From: RGIG6165 sp045538835
GTDB taxonomy: Bacteria; Bacillota; Clostridia; Oscillospirales; Feifaniaceae
Assembly (NCBI GenBank): GCA_045538835.1
Contig: JAZQEF010000015.1
Coordinates: 13,189 to 77,188, forward strand
DNA length: 64,000 bases
Direction: 5' to 3'
The stretch's first letter is position 1. The number at the start of each line of letters is the position of its first letter. A program made the translations under genes and the position numbers. This document shows positions 41,931 through 50,819 of the stretch, piece by piece. The notes beneath the pieces are model-generated. The model did not search any database. It saw only the letters and a program-made list of their open reading frames with translations, and was not told where the DNA came from.

Positions 41931-42370
41931 TACATCACCTCAACCTTTCCGCCAGCTGCTTCAATTTTAGCTTTTGCGGATTCTGAAGCCTTTGAAACTT
42001 TTACAGTGATGTTCTTTGTAATCTCACCGTTGCCGAGGAGTTTAACACCATCGTATGTCTTGTTAACGAGTCCCTTTTCTGTAAGTTCAGCAACAGTTAC
42101 TGTTGAACCTGCTTCAAATACTTCAAGGTCTGATACATTGATTATTGCATATTTTGTTGCAAATATATTTTTAAAACCACGCTTCGGTAAGCGTCTCTGA
42201 AGGGGCATCTGACCGCCTTCAAAACCGGGACGTACACCGCCGCCGCTTCTTGCCTTCTGACCTTTGTGGCCACGGCCGCCTGTCTTACCGTTACCGCTGC
42301 CGGCACCTCTGCCCTTTCTCTTGGGTTCAGCTGTTGATCCGTATGCGGGAGATAATTCGTGAAGTTTCAT
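41930..42370 (-). CDS. rplO: 50S ribosomal protein L15
   Basis: 146 residues. MKLHELSPAYGSTAEPKRKG opens the protein, then GRGAGSGNGKTGGRGHKGQK and PLQRRLPKRGFKN, all L15-specific. ATG 42370 behind AAAGGAGG is preferred over the GTG three codons upstream. Confidence 0.96.
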   Translation of the reverse strand: MKLHELSPAYGSTAEPKRKGRGAGSGNGKTGGRGHKGQKARSGGGVRPGFEGGQMPLQRRLPKRGFKNIFATKYAIINVSDLEVFEAGSTVTVAELTEKGLVNKTYDGVKLLGNGEITKNITVKVSKASESAKAKIEAAGGKVEVM

Positions 42371-42393
42371 TTGTTGCACCTCCTTTGAGTAGA

Positions 42394-42579
42394 TTACTTA
42401 GCTTCGGAAACCTCAACCAAGTATGAAATTTCGTTGATCTTGCCTCTTGTTGCTGCGTTGTCAGGCTGAACTGTTGTATCGCCGGGTCTCTTAAGACCGA
42501 GTGAAATTGCAGTAGCGATATGTGAGTCCTTTCTGCCGTTTAATGACTTTACGAGCTTGATGTCTATTGTCTTTGCCAT
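42394..42579 (-). CDS. rpmD: 50S ribosomal protein L30
   Basis: 61 residues, the short bacterial L30: IDIKLVKSLNGRKDSHIATA, LGLKRPGDTTVQPDN and INEISYLVEV. Of two adjacent ATGs the second (42579) is better spaced from GGAGGG; the first overlaps the rpsE stop. Confidence 0.95.
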   Translation of the reverse strand: MAKTIDIKLVKSLNGRKDSHIATAISLGLKRPGDTTVQPDNAATRGKINEISYLVEVSEAK

Positions 42580-42581
42580 CA

Positions 42582-43103
42582 TTAACCCTCCTGTACTTCA
42601 GCAGCAGGTGCGCTGTCAAACTTCAGACCGCGGATAGCCGCAACCTCTTTTTTGGTTTTGAGCTGCGAAAGTCCTGCGAGTGTTGCACATACAACATTCT
42701 TGGGATTGTTTGAACGCAGACACTTTGTTCTGATATTCTTGATGCCTGCAGCTTCTACTACCGCACGAACAGCGCCGCCGGCAATAACGCCGGTACCTTC
42801 TGCGGCGGGTTTCATAAGAACTCTGCCTGCACCGTACTCACCGATGATCTCGTGGGGAATCGTTGTGCCCTTGAGAGATACTGTGATGAGATTCTTCTTA
42901 GCATCATCTATACCCTTGCGAATAGCATCCGGAACTTCGGATGACTTACCGAGACCTACACCTACGCGGCCCTTCTTGTCGCCAACAACAACAAGTGCAG
43001 AGAACTTCATAACACGACCGCCCTTAACTGTCTTGGACACACGGCCGATATGAACTACCTTTTCTTCGAATTCGCTGGGTTCTCTTGAATTCATTCTTGC
43101 CAT
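42582..43103 (-). CDS. rpsE: 30S ribosomal protein S5
   Basis: 173 residues. EFEEKVVHIGRVSKTVKGGR, GLGKSSEVPDAIRKGIDDAK and MKPAAEGTGVIAGGAVRAV are the S5 double-stranded RNA-binding and C-terminal motifs. S5 takes part in decoding fidelity. Confidence 0.97.
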   Translation of the reverse strand: MARMNSREPSEFEEKVVHIGRVSKTVKGGRVMKFSALVVVGDKKGRVGVGLGKSSEVPDAIRKGIDDAKKNLITVSLKGTTIPHEIIGEYGAGRVLMKPAAEGTGVIAGGAVRAVVEAAGIKNIRTKCLRSNNPKNVVCATLAGLSQLKTKKEVAAIRGLKFDSAPAAEVQEG

Positions 43104-43118
43104 ATTTTCCTCCTTGTG

Positions 43119-43478
43119 TTAGAACTTGAGTCCGCCTTCACGTGCGCCTTCAGCAAGTGCCTGAACGCGACCGTGATAGGTGAATCCGCCTCTGTCAAAT
43201 ACGACTTCTGTGATACCCTTTGCAATAGCAGCCTTTGCAACTGCTTCGCCGACCTTTTTAGCCGCTTCTTTATTGCCGCCGTATCCATTGAAGTCCTTGT
43301 CAAGTGTGGAGGCTGATGCAAGTGTAACACCGTTTACATCATCAATAACCTGGCAATAGATATTCGCGAGTGAACGGAATACCGCAAGACGAGGCTTTGA
43401 AGGTGTGCCTGAAATTTTTGCTCTTGCTCTCTTATGTCTCTTAAGACGAGCAACATTGCTATCTTTTCTTGAAACCAT
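43119..43478 (-). CDS. rplR: 50S ribosomal protein L18
   Basis: 119 residues. KRHKRARAKISGTPSKPRLA, VFRSLANIYCQVID and the ending DRGGFTYHGRVQALAEGARE with GGLKF identify L18, which binds 5S rRNA with L5. Confidence 0.97.
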   Translation of the reverse strand: MVSRKDSNVARLKRHKRARAKISGTPSKPRLAVFRSLANIYCQVIDDVNGVTLASASTLDKDFNGYGGNKEAAKKVGEAVAKAAIAKGITEVVFDRGGFTYHGRVQALAEGAREGGLKF

Positions 43479-43496
43479 TGCTTTCTACCTCCTGTA

Positions 43497-44045
43497 TTAT
43501 TTAGCAGATTTACCTGCTTTACCTTCCTTGCGGATAATAACTTCATCCACATATTTGATGCCCTTGCCCTTGTAGGGTTCCGGCGGTCTCTTCTCACGAA
43601 CTTCAGCAGCGAACTGACCAACCTTCTGCTTGTCAGCACCTGTGATGATGATTGAGTTTGCTGACGGAACTTCAACAGTAACGCCTTCAACTTCATCCAT
43701 TCTTACCTGATGTGAGAAACCAAGGTTCATAACGAGAGTCTTACCCTCTTTGCTTACCCTGTAACCAACACCGTTGACTTCGAGTTCCTTCTTAAAGCCT
43801 TCGGATACGCCTACTACCATGTTGTTGAGCAGGCTTCTTGTAAGGCCGTGAAGAGCCTTATTTTCTTTTTCGTCGTTGGGACGCTCAACTGTCATAACAC
43901 CAGCATCAACAGTTATCTTCATGTTGGCATTGAATGTCTGTGTGAGTGTGCCCTTAGGACCTTTAACAGTAACGGTATTGTCGGGTGCTACATTAACATC
44001 AACGCCCGCCGGTACTGTGATCGGCATTTTACCAATTCGTGACAT
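43497..44045 (-). CDS. rplF: 50S ribosomal protein L6
   Basis: 182 residues. MSRIGKMPITVPAGVDV, VKGPKGTLTQTF and the end block RPPEPYKGKGIKYVDEVIIR with KEGKAGK are diagnostic. L6 lies near the factor-binding site. Confidence 0.97.
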   Translation of the reverse strand: MSRIGKMPITVPAGVDVNVAPDNTVTVKGPKGTLTQTFNANMKITVDAGVMTVERPNDEKENKALHGLTRSLLNNMVVGVSEGFKKELEVNGVGYRVSKEGKTLVMNLGFSHQVRMDEVEGVTVEVPSANSIIITGADKQKVGQFAAEVREKRPPEPYKGKGIKYVDEVIIRKEGKAGKSAK

Positions 44046-44060
44046 TATCTACACCTTCCT

Positions 44061-44459
44061 TTACCAAATGAATGCGATTACTTCGCCGCCAAGATTTGCT
44101 TTTCTTGCCTTCTTGTCGGTCATAACGCCCTTGCTTGTAGAGATGATGGCAGTGCCAAGACCTCCCATAACCTTAGGCATATCTTCGCAGCTTGTGTATA
44201 TACGAAGACCGGGCTTTGAAACACGGCGGAGACCTGTGATAATAGGTGTCTTGTTTGCGCCGTATTTGAGAGTGATTTTAATAACACCCTGCTTATCGTC
44301 TTCGACAACTTCAACGTTCTTTATATAACCCTCTTCAAGAAGAATGTTTGCGATTGTCTTCTTCATGTTTGAAGCGGGCACTTCAACCGTTTCATGCTTT
44401 GCAGTACTTGCATTACGAATTCTCGTGAGCATATCTGCGATAACATCGGTCATTTGCAT
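44061..44459 (-). CDS. rpsH: 30S ribosomal protein S8
   Basis: 132 residues. MQMTDVIADMLTRIRNAST, KTPIITGLRRVSKPGLRIYT and GLGTAIISTSKGVMTDKKAR are S8 motifs. S8 binds the central domain of 16S rRNA and often autoregulates the spc genes. Confidence 0.97.
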   Translation of the reverse strand: MQMTDVIADMLTRIRNASTAKHETVEVPASNMKKTIANILLEEGYIKNVEVVEDDKQGVIKITLKYGANKTPIITGLRRVSKPGLRIYTSCEDMPKVMGGLGTAIISTSKGVMTDKKARKANLGGEVIAFIW

Positions 44460-44502
44460 TTTGTCGTACCTCCTTTAGGCTGATTTCTACTTGTTTTAGA
44501 GA

Positions 44503-44688
44503 TTACCAAGAAGCCTTTCTGACTCCGGGTATCTCACCCTTGTATGCGAGTTCACGGAAGCAGATACGGCACACACCGTACTTTCTGAGATAACCGTGGG
44601 GTCTTCCGCAGATCTTACATCTGTTGTAAGCACGTGTGGAAAACTTAGGAGTTCTCTGCTGCTTAACCTTCATTGCTGTTTTTGCCAT
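44503..44688 (-). CDS. rpsN: 30S ribosomal protein S14, zinc type Z
   Basis: 61 residues, the short zinc-binding S14: RCKICGRPHGYLRKYGVCRI with two CxxC pairs, ending GEIPGVRKASW. The short form is typical of Firmicutes under zinc-replete conditions. Confidence 0.97.
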   Translation of the reverse strand: MAKTAMKVKQQRTPKFSTRAYNRCKICGRPHGYLRKYGVCRICFRELAYKGEIPGVRKASW

Positions 44689-44706
44689 AGCTTATTACCC
44701 TCCTAA

Positions 44707-45246
44707 TTAGTTCTCAAAAGGAGCACCCATAAGTGTAAGGAGCTCTCTTGCTTCTTCATCTGTGTTAGCAGTTGTAACAAAGATGATGTCCATACCGCGA
44801 ATCTTGTCTACCTTATCGTATTCGATTTCGGGGAAAATGAGCTGTTCTTTAAGACCGAGCGCATAGTTTCCTCTGCCGTCGAATGCGTTGGGGTTGATTC
44901 CTCTGAAGTCTCTAACACGGGGAAGTGCTACATTGAAGAGTCTGTCAAGGAATTCGTACATGATTTCTGAACGAAGTGTAACCTTACAGCCGATTGCAAC
45001 ACCTTCACGAAGTTTGAAGTTAGCGACTGATTTCTTTGCCTTTGTAGGTACGGCATGCTGACCTGTGATCTTTTCGAGGTCTGCAATAGCCGCTTCAAGA
45101 GCCTTAGGATTGTCCTTTGCTTCGCCGCAGCCGACATTGATAACTATCTTGTCGAGCTTCGGGATCTGCATCGGGCTCTTATAACCGAACTTTTTCATAA
45201 GTGCCGGAGCAACCTCTGACACATATTTTTCTTTTAAACGAGCCAT
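44707..45246 (-). CDS. rplE: 50S ribosomal protein L5
   Basis: 179 residues. LKEKYVSEVAPALMKKFGY, KIVINVGCGEAKDNPK, TGQHAVPTKAKKSVANFKL and REGVAIGCKVTLR identify L5, a 5S rRNA-binding protein contacting P-site tRNA. Confidence 0.97.
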   Translation of the reverse strand: MARLKEKYVSEVAPALMKKFGYKSPMQIPKLDKIVINVGCGEAKDNPKALEAAIADLEKITGQHAVPTKAKKSVANFKLREGVAIGCKVTLRSEIMYEFLDRLFNVALPRVRDFRGINPNAFDGRGNYALGLKEQLIFPEIEYDKVDKIRGMDIIFVTTANTDEEARELLTLMGAPFEN

Positions 45247-45259
45247 CTGTTATACCTCC

Positions 45260-45577
45260 TTAAAGTTCTGCGCCGCAATGCGTACAAACCCTAACAAGTT
45301 CTCCCTTTTTGTTTGCCTTCTTGGAGATTCTTGTGGGCTTCTTGCACTTTGCGCAATAAAGCATAACCTTGGAGGCGTACATAGCACCCTCAGCTTTTAC
45401 GATGCCGCCCTGATCGCCCTGCTTTCTGGGTTTAACGTGCTTGGTGACCATATTGACACCTTCAACGATAACCTTGCCTTCAGTGGGAGATACGACAGCA
45501 ACCTTACCGGTTTTGCCTTTATCTTTACCGGAGATTACCATTACGGTATCTCCTCTTCTTACGTGTACTTTACTCAT
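45260..45577 (-). CDS. rplX: 50S ribosomal protein L24
   Basis: 105 residues. The KOW domain GDTVMVISGKDKGKTGKV and EGVNMVTKHVKPRK are followed by a C-terminal four-cysteine motif, CAKC and CTHC, indicating a zinc-binding tail present in many Clostridia. L24 starts 50S assembly. Confidence 0.96.
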   Translation of the reverse strand: MSKVHVRRGDTVMVISGKDKGKTGKVAVVSPTEGKVIVEGVNMVTKHVKPRKQGDQGGIVKAEGAMYASKVMLYCAKCKKPTRISKKANKKGELVRVCTHCGAEL

Positions 45578-45592
45578 TTTTTCTCCCTCCTA

Positions 45593-45961
45593 TTAAAGTA
45601 CTTCGGGAGCAAGGGACAATATCTTCATATAGTCCTTGTCACGGAGTTCTCTTGCCACGGGCCCAAAGATACGGGTTCCGCGAGGTGTCTTATCATCTCT
45701 GATAATGACAGCAGCGTTTTCATCAAACTTGATATATGATCCGTCGGCACGGCGCTTGCCCTTTACCGAACGAACAATAACACATTTTACAACGTCGCCT
45801 TTTTTAACAGTGCCGCCGGGTGCTGCCTTTTTAACAGAGCACACGATGGTATCACCGATATTGGCATACTTTCTTCCCGAACCGCCGAGAACCTTAATGC
45901 AGAACAATTCTTTTGCACCGGTGTTGTCAGCCACTTTCAGGAGAGTTTGCATCTGTATCAT
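45593..45961 (-). CDS. rplN: 50S ribosomal protein L14
   Basis: 122 residues. MIQMQTLLKVADNTGAKELF, then VRSVKGKRRADGSYIKFDEN and PRGTRIFGPVARELRDKDYM are invariant L14 segments. Confidence 0.97.
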   Translation of the reverse strand: MIQMQTLLKVADNTGAKELFCIKVLGGSGRKYANIGDTIVCSVKKAAPGGTVKKGDVVKCVIVRSVKGKRRADGSYIKFDENAAVIIRDDKTPRGTRIFGPVARELRDKDYMKILSLAPEVL

Positions 45962-45981
45962 AATCGATTGTCCTCCTTAAA

Positions 45982-46239
45982 TTACTTAGCTTTCTCGATT
46001 ATGCGAACAAGTCTCCATCTCTTATCGTGTGAGAGGGGTCTTGTTTCCATAACCTCAACCTTGTCGCCTATTCTGCACTCGTTGTTTTCGTCGTGTGCTT
46101 TAAGCTTGTAAGTGTTTTCAACTATCTTCTTATACAGAGGATGAGCAACACGGTCTTCGATAGCAACAACGATTGTCTTATCCATCTTGTCGCTTACGAC
46201 CTTGCCCACTCTTGTCTTTCTAAATGCTCTTTCGCTCAA
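45982..46239 (-). CDS. rpsQ: 30S ribosomal protein S17
   Basis: 85 residues. RKTRVGKVVSDKMDKTIVVA, HPLYKKIVENTYKLKAHDEN and MTRPLSHDKRWRL-type segment METRPLSHDKRWRLVRI identify S17. Confidence 0.97.
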   Translation of the reverse strand: MSERAFRKTRVGKVVSDKMDKTIVVAIEDRVAHPLYKKIVENTYKLKAHDENNECRIGDKVEVMETRPLSHDKRWRLVRIIEKAK

Positions 46240-46253
46240 CGTACTCTCCTCCT

Positions 46254-46451
46254 TTATGCCTTCTTAAGCTCTTCTTCTCTAAGAACAGTAAGGATCTGGG
46301 CAATAGTCTTCTTAACTTCTACTATTCTCTGAGGATTGTCAAGCTGCTTTGTAGCGTTCTGGAAACGAAGGTTCATAAGTTCACTCTTGTATTCCTTGAG
46401 CTTTTTGTTGAGCTCTTCTGTTGAGAGTTTTCTGATTTCTGCAATTTTCAT
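46254..46451 (-). CDS. rpmC: 50S ribosomal protein L29
   Basis: 65 residues from ATG 46451, which overlaps the rplP stop by one base. MKIAEIRKLSTEELNKKLKE and LRFQNATKQLDNPQRI are L29 motifs; two helices. An upstream in-frame start would lie inside rplP. Confidence 0.96.
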   Translation of the reverse strand: MKIAEIRKLSTEELNKKLKEYKSELMNLRFQNATKQLDNPQRIVEVKKTIAQILTVLREEELKKA

Positions 46452-46870
46452 TAGCCCTGAACCTCCTCTTTGCCGACGATTTTGCACTTAACGGGCAGCT
46501 TGTGCATTGCAAGACGAAGTGCTTCGCGTGCCTGTGCTTCTTCAATACCGGCGATTTCAAAAATTACTCTGCCGGGCTTAACTACTGCTACCCAGTACTC
46601 AGGTGAACCTTTACCGGAACCCATACGTGTTTCAGCAGGCTTCTGAGTGATAGGCTTGTCGGGGAATATTTTAATAAATACCTGACCGCCACGCTTAGTA
46701 TAACGTGTAAGCGCTATACGGGCAGCCTCTATCTGGTTGCTTCTTATCCAAGCGGGCTCTGTTGCTACAAGACCGAATTCTCCCTGGCTAATTGTGTTGC
46801 CGCGAGTTGCCTTACCTGTAAGTCTGCCGCGCTGAACTTTTCTGTATTTTACTCTTTTAGGCATTAACAT
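46451..46870 (-). CDS. rplP: 50S ribosomal protein L16
   Basis: 139 residues. MLMPKRVKYRKVQRGRLTGK is the usual start; FGLVATEPAWIRSNQIEAAR and MGSGKGSPEYWVAVVKPGR follow. L16 lies near the A site and is needed for peptidyl transfer. Confidence 0.97.
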   Translation of the reverse strand: MLMPKRVKYRKVQRGRLTGKATRGNTISQGEFGLVATEPAWIRSNQIEAARIALTRYTKRGGQVFIKIFPDKPITQKPAETRMGSGKGSPEYWVAVVKPGRVIFEIAGIEEAQAREALRLAMHKLPVKCKIVGKEEVQG

Positions 46871-46872
46871 AA

Positions 46873-47547
46873 TTACTTATTGCCTCCTTCCGCTTCAACG
46901 ACCTTCTTGACTGTCGGAAGAACTTCACCTTTGTAGATCCATGTCTTAATACCGATTCTGCCGTATGTCGTCTTTGCCTCAGCAAATCCATAATCAATAT
47001 CTGCACGAAGTGTCTGCAGCGGGATTGTACCCTCGTGATAATGCTCACTTCTTGCAATTTCAGCACCGCCGAGACGGCCTGCACAGTTGATTTTTATCCC
47101 CTTGGCGCCTGCTCTCATTGTTCTGCCGATGCACTGTTTCATTGCTCTTCTGAAAGCAATTCTCTTTTCGAGCTGCTGAGCAATGTTTTCAGCAACGAGC
47201 TGAGCGTTGAGATCAGGATACTTAACTTCAACGATGTCAACAAAAATTTCCTTATCCTTGCCGACAAACTTTTCAACTTCGCTCTTGATCTTCGGGATAT
47301 TTTCGCCGCCCTTGCCGATTATAAGGCCGGGCTTTGCGCAGTGCATTATAACTTTTACTTTCTTTGCTGTTCTTTCAATTTCAACTTTGGGAACGCCGGC
47401 AGCCTCATGAGCAGCCTTAAGATATGTTCTGAGCTTGTTGTCTTCAACAAGTGTATCGCCAAACTTTTCATCGGATACGAACCATCTTGAATCCCAGTCT
47501 TTAATTACGCCGACTCTTATGCCGTGCGGATTAACTTTCTGACCCAT
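46873..47547 (-). CDS. rpsC: 30S ribosomal protein S3
   Basis: 224 residues. GQKVNPHGIRVGVIKDWDSR, the KH domain KPGLIIGKGGENIPKIKSEV, and the C-terminal GRLGGAEIARSEHYHEGTIP with LQTLRADIDYGFAEA identify S3, at the mRNA entry tunnel. Confidence 0.97.
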   Translation of the reverse strand: MGQKVNPHGIRVGVIKDWDSRWFVSDEKFGDTLVEDNKLRTYLKAAHEAAGVPKVEIERTAKKVKVIMHCAKPGLIIGKGGENIPKIKSEVEKFVGKDKEIFVDIVEVKYPDLNAQLVAENIAQQLEKRIAFRRAMKQCIGRTMRAGAKGIKINCAGRLGGAEIARSEHYHEGTIPLQTLRADIDYGFAEAKTTYGRIGIKTWIYKGEVLPTVKKVVEAEGGNK

Positions 47548-47550
47548 TGA

Positions 47551-47889
47551 TTATGCCTCCTTTTCCTTAAGAACTACTGTGATATGGGATGTTCTCTTCA
47601 GGATACGGAAAGCCCTACCCTGTGCTCTGGGCATAACCCTCTTGAGTGTGGGACCGGGACCTACGAAGATCTCTGAAACGTAAAGATTATCCTTATTCAT
47701 ACCAAAATTGTTTTCTGCATTTGCTGCTGCGCTCTTGAGCAGCTTATAAACCGGTTCAGAAGCAGCCTTAGGTGTATTCTTCACGATTGCGAGTGCAACA
47801 TCGAGGGGCTTGTTTCTGACAAGGTCAATAACTATCTTCACCTTACGGGGTGCGATTCTGACATGTTTGACTTGTGCTCTTGCTTCCAT
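47551..47889 (-). CDS. rplV: 50S ribosomal protein L22
   Basis: 112 residues. HVRIAPRKVKIVIDLVRNK, SAAANAENNFGMNKDNLYV and PRAQGRAFRILKRTSHITVV are L22 motifs; its beta-hairpin lines the exit tunnel. Confidence 0.97.
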   Translation of the reverse strand: MEARAQVKHVRIAPRKVKIVIDLVRNKPLDVALAIVKNTPKAASEPVYKLLKSAAANAENNFGMNKDNLYVSEIFVGPGPTLKRVMPRAQGRAFRILKRTSHITVVLKEKEA

Positions 47890-47917
47890 TTCATTTTCCT
47901 CCTTTCGTAATCACACA

Positions 47918-48199
47918 TTACTTCTGTGTGTTGGAGGTTTTTGAACCGGAGTGACCCTTAAAGGTACGAGTCGGTGCAAACTCTCCAAGCTTGTGACCTA
48001 CCATGTCTTCAGTCACATATACCGGAACGTGTTTTCTGCCGTCATGGACAGCAATTGTGTGTCCAACAAAGCTCGGAAAGATTGTTGACGCTCTGGACCA
48101 TGTCTTGAGCACTCTCTTTTCATTTGCCTTGTTGAGTTCTTCTATTCTTTTGAATAAAGCAGGTTCCACATAGGGTCCCTTTTTAACGCTTCTTGACAT
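47918..48199 (-). CDS. rpsS: 30S ribosomal protein S19
   Basis: 93 residues. MSRSVKKGPYVEPALFKRIE, TWSRASTIFPSFVGHTIAVH and GHKLGEFAPTRTFKGHSG are diagnostic of S19 in the 30S head. Confidence 0.97.
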   Translation of the reverse strand: MSRSVKKGPYVEPALFKRIEELNKANEKRVLKTWSRASTIFPSFVGHTIAVHDGRKHVPVYVTEDMVGHKLGEFAPTRTFKGHSGSKTSNTQK

Positions 48200-48220
48200 T
48201 TGTTAAAAGCTCCTTTCCGA

Positions 48221-49054
48221 TTACTTATCGTTTCTTCTCTTCACGATGAACTTGTTGCTGCGAGCCTTGTGCTTACGTGTCTTAAGACCAAGTGCAGGCT
48301 TGCCCCAAGGAGTCATAGGTGAAGGCTGACCAACAGGTGCACGGCCTTCGCCACCACCGTGAGGGTGATCGCAGGGGTTCATGACAGAACCGCGAACTGT
48401 AGGACGGATGCCCATATGGCGTTTTCTTCCGGCCTTACCGATAGAAACGTTTTCATGTTCAAGGTTACTTACCTGTCCGACTGTTGCCATACACTCAAGT
48501 CTGATAAGTCTTACTTCGCCTGAAGGAAGTCTGACCTGAGAGATGCCGTTTTCCTTCGACATGAGCTGTGCAGCTGTACCTGCCGAACGAACGAGCTGTG
48601 CGCCCTTGCCGGGCCAGAGTTCAACATTGTGAATGAAAGTACCAACGGGAATCGATGATATCGGAAGTGCGTTGCCGGGTTTGATGTCGGCATGCGCGCC
48701 GCTCTCAACCTTCATGCCTACTTTGAGACCGTCGGGAGCGAGGATATATCTCTTTTCGCCGTCTTCATATTCAACAAGTGCGATGAATGCGCTTCTGTTA
48801 GGATCGTATTCGATAGTCTGAACAGTTGCGGGCATATCAAACTTGTTACGCTTGAAGTCGATGATTCTGTACTTTCTCTTTACGCCGCCGCCCTGATGAC
48901 GAACGGTGATACGGCCATAACTGTTACGGCCGGAATTTTTCTTAACCTTCTCCAGAAGGCTCTTTTCGGGTGCTACCTTTGACAGACCTGAATAATCAAG
49001 TGATGTCATATTTCTTCGAGCAGGAGAGGTCGGTTTATAAATCTTCATTGCCAT
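48221..49054 (-). CDS. rplB: 50S ribosomal protein L2
   Basis: 277 residues. KPTSPARRNMTSLDY, NSYGRITVRHQGGGVKRKYR, NPCDHPHGGGEGRAPVG with the universally conserved His near the peptidyl-transferase centre, and the tail TRKHKARSNKFIVKRR. AAGGAGG precedes the ATG. Confidence 0.97.
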   Translation of the reverse strand: MAMKIYKPTSPARRNMTSLDYSGLSKVAPEKSLLEKVKKNSGRNSYGRITVRHQGGGVKRKYRIIDFKRNKFDMPATVQTIEYDPNRSAFIALVEYEDGEKRYILAPDGLKVGMKVESGAHADIKPGNALPISSIPVGTFIHNVELWPGKGAQLVRSAGTAAQLMSKENGISQVRLPSGEVRLIRLECMATVGQVSNLEHENVSIGKAGRKRHMGIRPTVRGSVMNPCDHPHGGGEGRAPVGQPSPMTPWGKPALGLKTRKHKARSNKFIVKRRNDK

Positions 49055-49079
49055 GATAAATTTCCTCCTTAATGTAAAA

Positions 49080-49373
49080 TTACATCATACCCTCGAAGAA
49101 CTCGATAGGCTTAGATTTCTCTGTGAGCTTTACAATTGCTTTCTTTCTCTTAGCTCTGTTACCGACAAAAACGCCCTGGCGCTTTTCTTTGCCATAGTAA
49201 TTCATTGTGTTTACGGTCTTGACTTCTACACCGAAGATTTCTTCAACAGCGTACTTGATTTCTGTCTTTGATGAACCGTATGCAACCTCAAAGGTGTACT
49301 CCTTATTAGCCGCGCCTGCCATGCTCTTTTCGCTGATGACGGGCTTTCTTATAACGTCGTAAGCTGTCTTCAT
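49080..49373 (-). CDS. rplW: 50S ribosomal protein L23
   Basis: 97 residues. DVIRKPVISEKSMAG, YTFEVAYGSSKTEIKYAVEE and FGVEVKTVNTMNYYGKEKR identify L23, the docking site for SRP and trigger factor. Its start shares a base with the rplD stop. Confidence 0.97.
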   Translation of the reverse strand: MKTAYDVIRKPVISEKSMAGAANKEYTFEVAYGSSKTEIKYAVEEIFGVEVKTVNTMNYYGKEKRQGVFVGNRAKRKKAIVKLTEKSKPIEFFEGMM

Positions 49374-49996
49374 TATGCATACACCTCCGCAAGTTTCTCT
49401 ACTGCATCCTTAGTCATAACAAGCGTCTTGCAGTTGAGAACTTCGTATACGTTGAGGACATCTGTGTTTGAAGCAGTTGCCTTTTCGATGTTTCTGATGG
49501 AAACTACAAGGTTCTTGTTAATGCCGTTTGTTACAACGAGTGCCTTGTCTGCTGCGCCGATAGCCTTGAGGGCTGTTGCAACAGTCTTTGTCTTGATCTC
49601 TTCAAGATCAAAATTGTCAACCACTACGATCTCGCCTGCTGCAGCCTTAGCTGAGAGTGCGCTTACCATAGCGACTTTCTTAACTTTCTTGTTGAGAGAA
49701 ATTCTGTAATCTCTCGGCTTGGGAGCAAATACTACACCACCGTGTATCCACTGAGGAGCTCTGATAGAACCCTGTCTTGCACGGCCTGTGCCCTTCTGTC
49801 TCCAAGGCTTAGCACCGCCGCCTGAAACCTCAGCTCTTGTGAGTGCGGACTGTGTGCCCTGTCTCTGATTTGCAAGATATGTCTTAACAACCTGGTGGAG
49901 AACTGCTTCATTTACTTCAGCGCCGAACACTGCGTCGCTGAGTTCGATATCACCGACATTTTCGCCGGCAAGATTTAAAACTTTAACCTTTGACAT
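49373..49996 (-). CDS. rplD: 50S ribosomal protein L4
   Basis: 207 residues. The loop ALTRAEVSGGGAKPWRQKGT, then GRARQGSIRAPQWIHGGVVF, then PKPRDY is L4-specific and reaches the exit tunnel. In several bacteria L4 controls the S10 operon by binding the leader; the long rpsJ leader here makes that plausible. Confidence 0.97.
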   Translation of the reverse strand: MSKVKVLNLAGENVGDIELSDAVFGAEVNEAVLHQVVKTYLANQRQGTQSALTRAEVSGGGAKPWRQKGTGRARQGSIRAPQWIHGGVVFAPKPRDYRISLNKKVKKVAMVSALSAKAAAGEIVVVDNFDLEEIKTKTVATALKAIGAADKALVVTNGINKNLVVSIRNIEKATASNTDVLNVYEVLNCKTLVMTKDAVEKLAEVYA

Positions 49997-50013
49997 AAAT
50001 CATTCCTCCTCCC

Positions 50014-50640
50014 TTATGCTTTAACCGCGCTGCTGATATAAACGATACCGCCCTTAGGACCGGGGATAGCGCCTTTGATTACGAGCAAATTCTTTTCAGC
50101 GTCAACCTTAACTACGTCGAGGTTCTGAATTGTAACCTGATCGTTGCCCATGTGACCGGGCATCTTCTTACCGGGCATAATTCTTGACGGATCCGAGCAA
50201 GCGCCCATTGAACCTGCATGTCTGTGTACGGGACCGCCGCCGTGTGTTTCTCTGCCGCGGCTCTGACCGTGACGCTTGATTGTACCCTGGAATCCCTTAC
50301 CCTTTGAAATACCGGTAACGTCCACTGTTTCGCCTTCAGCAAAGATGTCAGCTGCTATTACGTCGCCTACATTTTTGTCTTCGTCGAACTTGAACTCTTT
50401 AAGATATCTCTTTGTAGCAAGTTCATTCTTCTTGAAGTGACCTTCAAGGGGTTTGTTGCTATGCTTTGACTTAACATCTTCAAAACCCAGCTGAAGTGCT
50501 GCATAGCCGTCTGTCTCGACACTCTTCTTCTGAGCCACAACGCAGGGACCTGCTTCGATCACCGTTACGGGAACGACTTTGCCTGCATCGTCAAAGATCT
50601 GTGTCATACCGACTTTTCTTCCGATAATGCCTTTTTTCAT
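50014..50640 (-). CDS. rplC: 50S ribosomal protein L3
   Basis: 208 residues from ATG 50640 behind AAGGAGGAAAG. MKKGIIGRKVGMTQIFDD, DVTGISKGKGFQGTIKRHGQ and PGKKMPGHMGNDQVTIQNLD are L3 motifs. The frame extends 26 codons further upstream through GC-rich hairpins; that extension is rejected. Confidence 0.96.
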   Translation of the reverse strand: MKKGIIGRKVGMTQIFDDAGKVVPVTVIEAGPCVVAQKKSVETDGYAALQLGFEDVKSKHSNKPLEGHFKKNELATKRYLKEFKFDEDKNVGDVIAADIFAEGETVDVTGISKGKGFQGTIKRHGQSRGRETHGGGPVHRHAGSMGACSDPSRIMPGKKMPGHMGNDQVTIQNLDVVKVDAEKNLLVIKGAIPGPKGGIVYISSAVKA

Positions 50641-50656
50641 TTTTCTTTCCTCCTTG

Positions 50657-50812
50657 GTTATTGGTCGGTCTCTCGCCGACTTGACCCGCACCCTTGGCAG
50701 GGGTGCTATATAAACCACATTTTGTGGTGGGTTAGCATGATTTTGCGGGCAAAAATTTGCCCCTTTTTACGCCATTATAGCCTTTAATACTTATTAGGTA
50801 TTAAAGGCTGTA
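50657..50812 (-). promoter_or_regulatory. structured 179-base spacer between rpsJ and rplC
   Basis: Read on the minus strand: a perfect 12-bp stem AGCCTTTAATAC with loop CTAATAA (about 50782-50812); GGGCAAA-TT-TTTGCCC near 50742-50764; a CACCC/GGGTG stem near 50690-50705; and TCGGCGAGAGACCGA near 50665-50680, followed by the rplC ribosome binding site. Most genes in this operon are 2-45 bases apart, so this spacer stands out. The first stem has no T-tract downstream. It could be a processing site or L3/L4 feedback target (inference). Confidence 0.5.
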
Positions 50813-50819
50813 ATTTTGA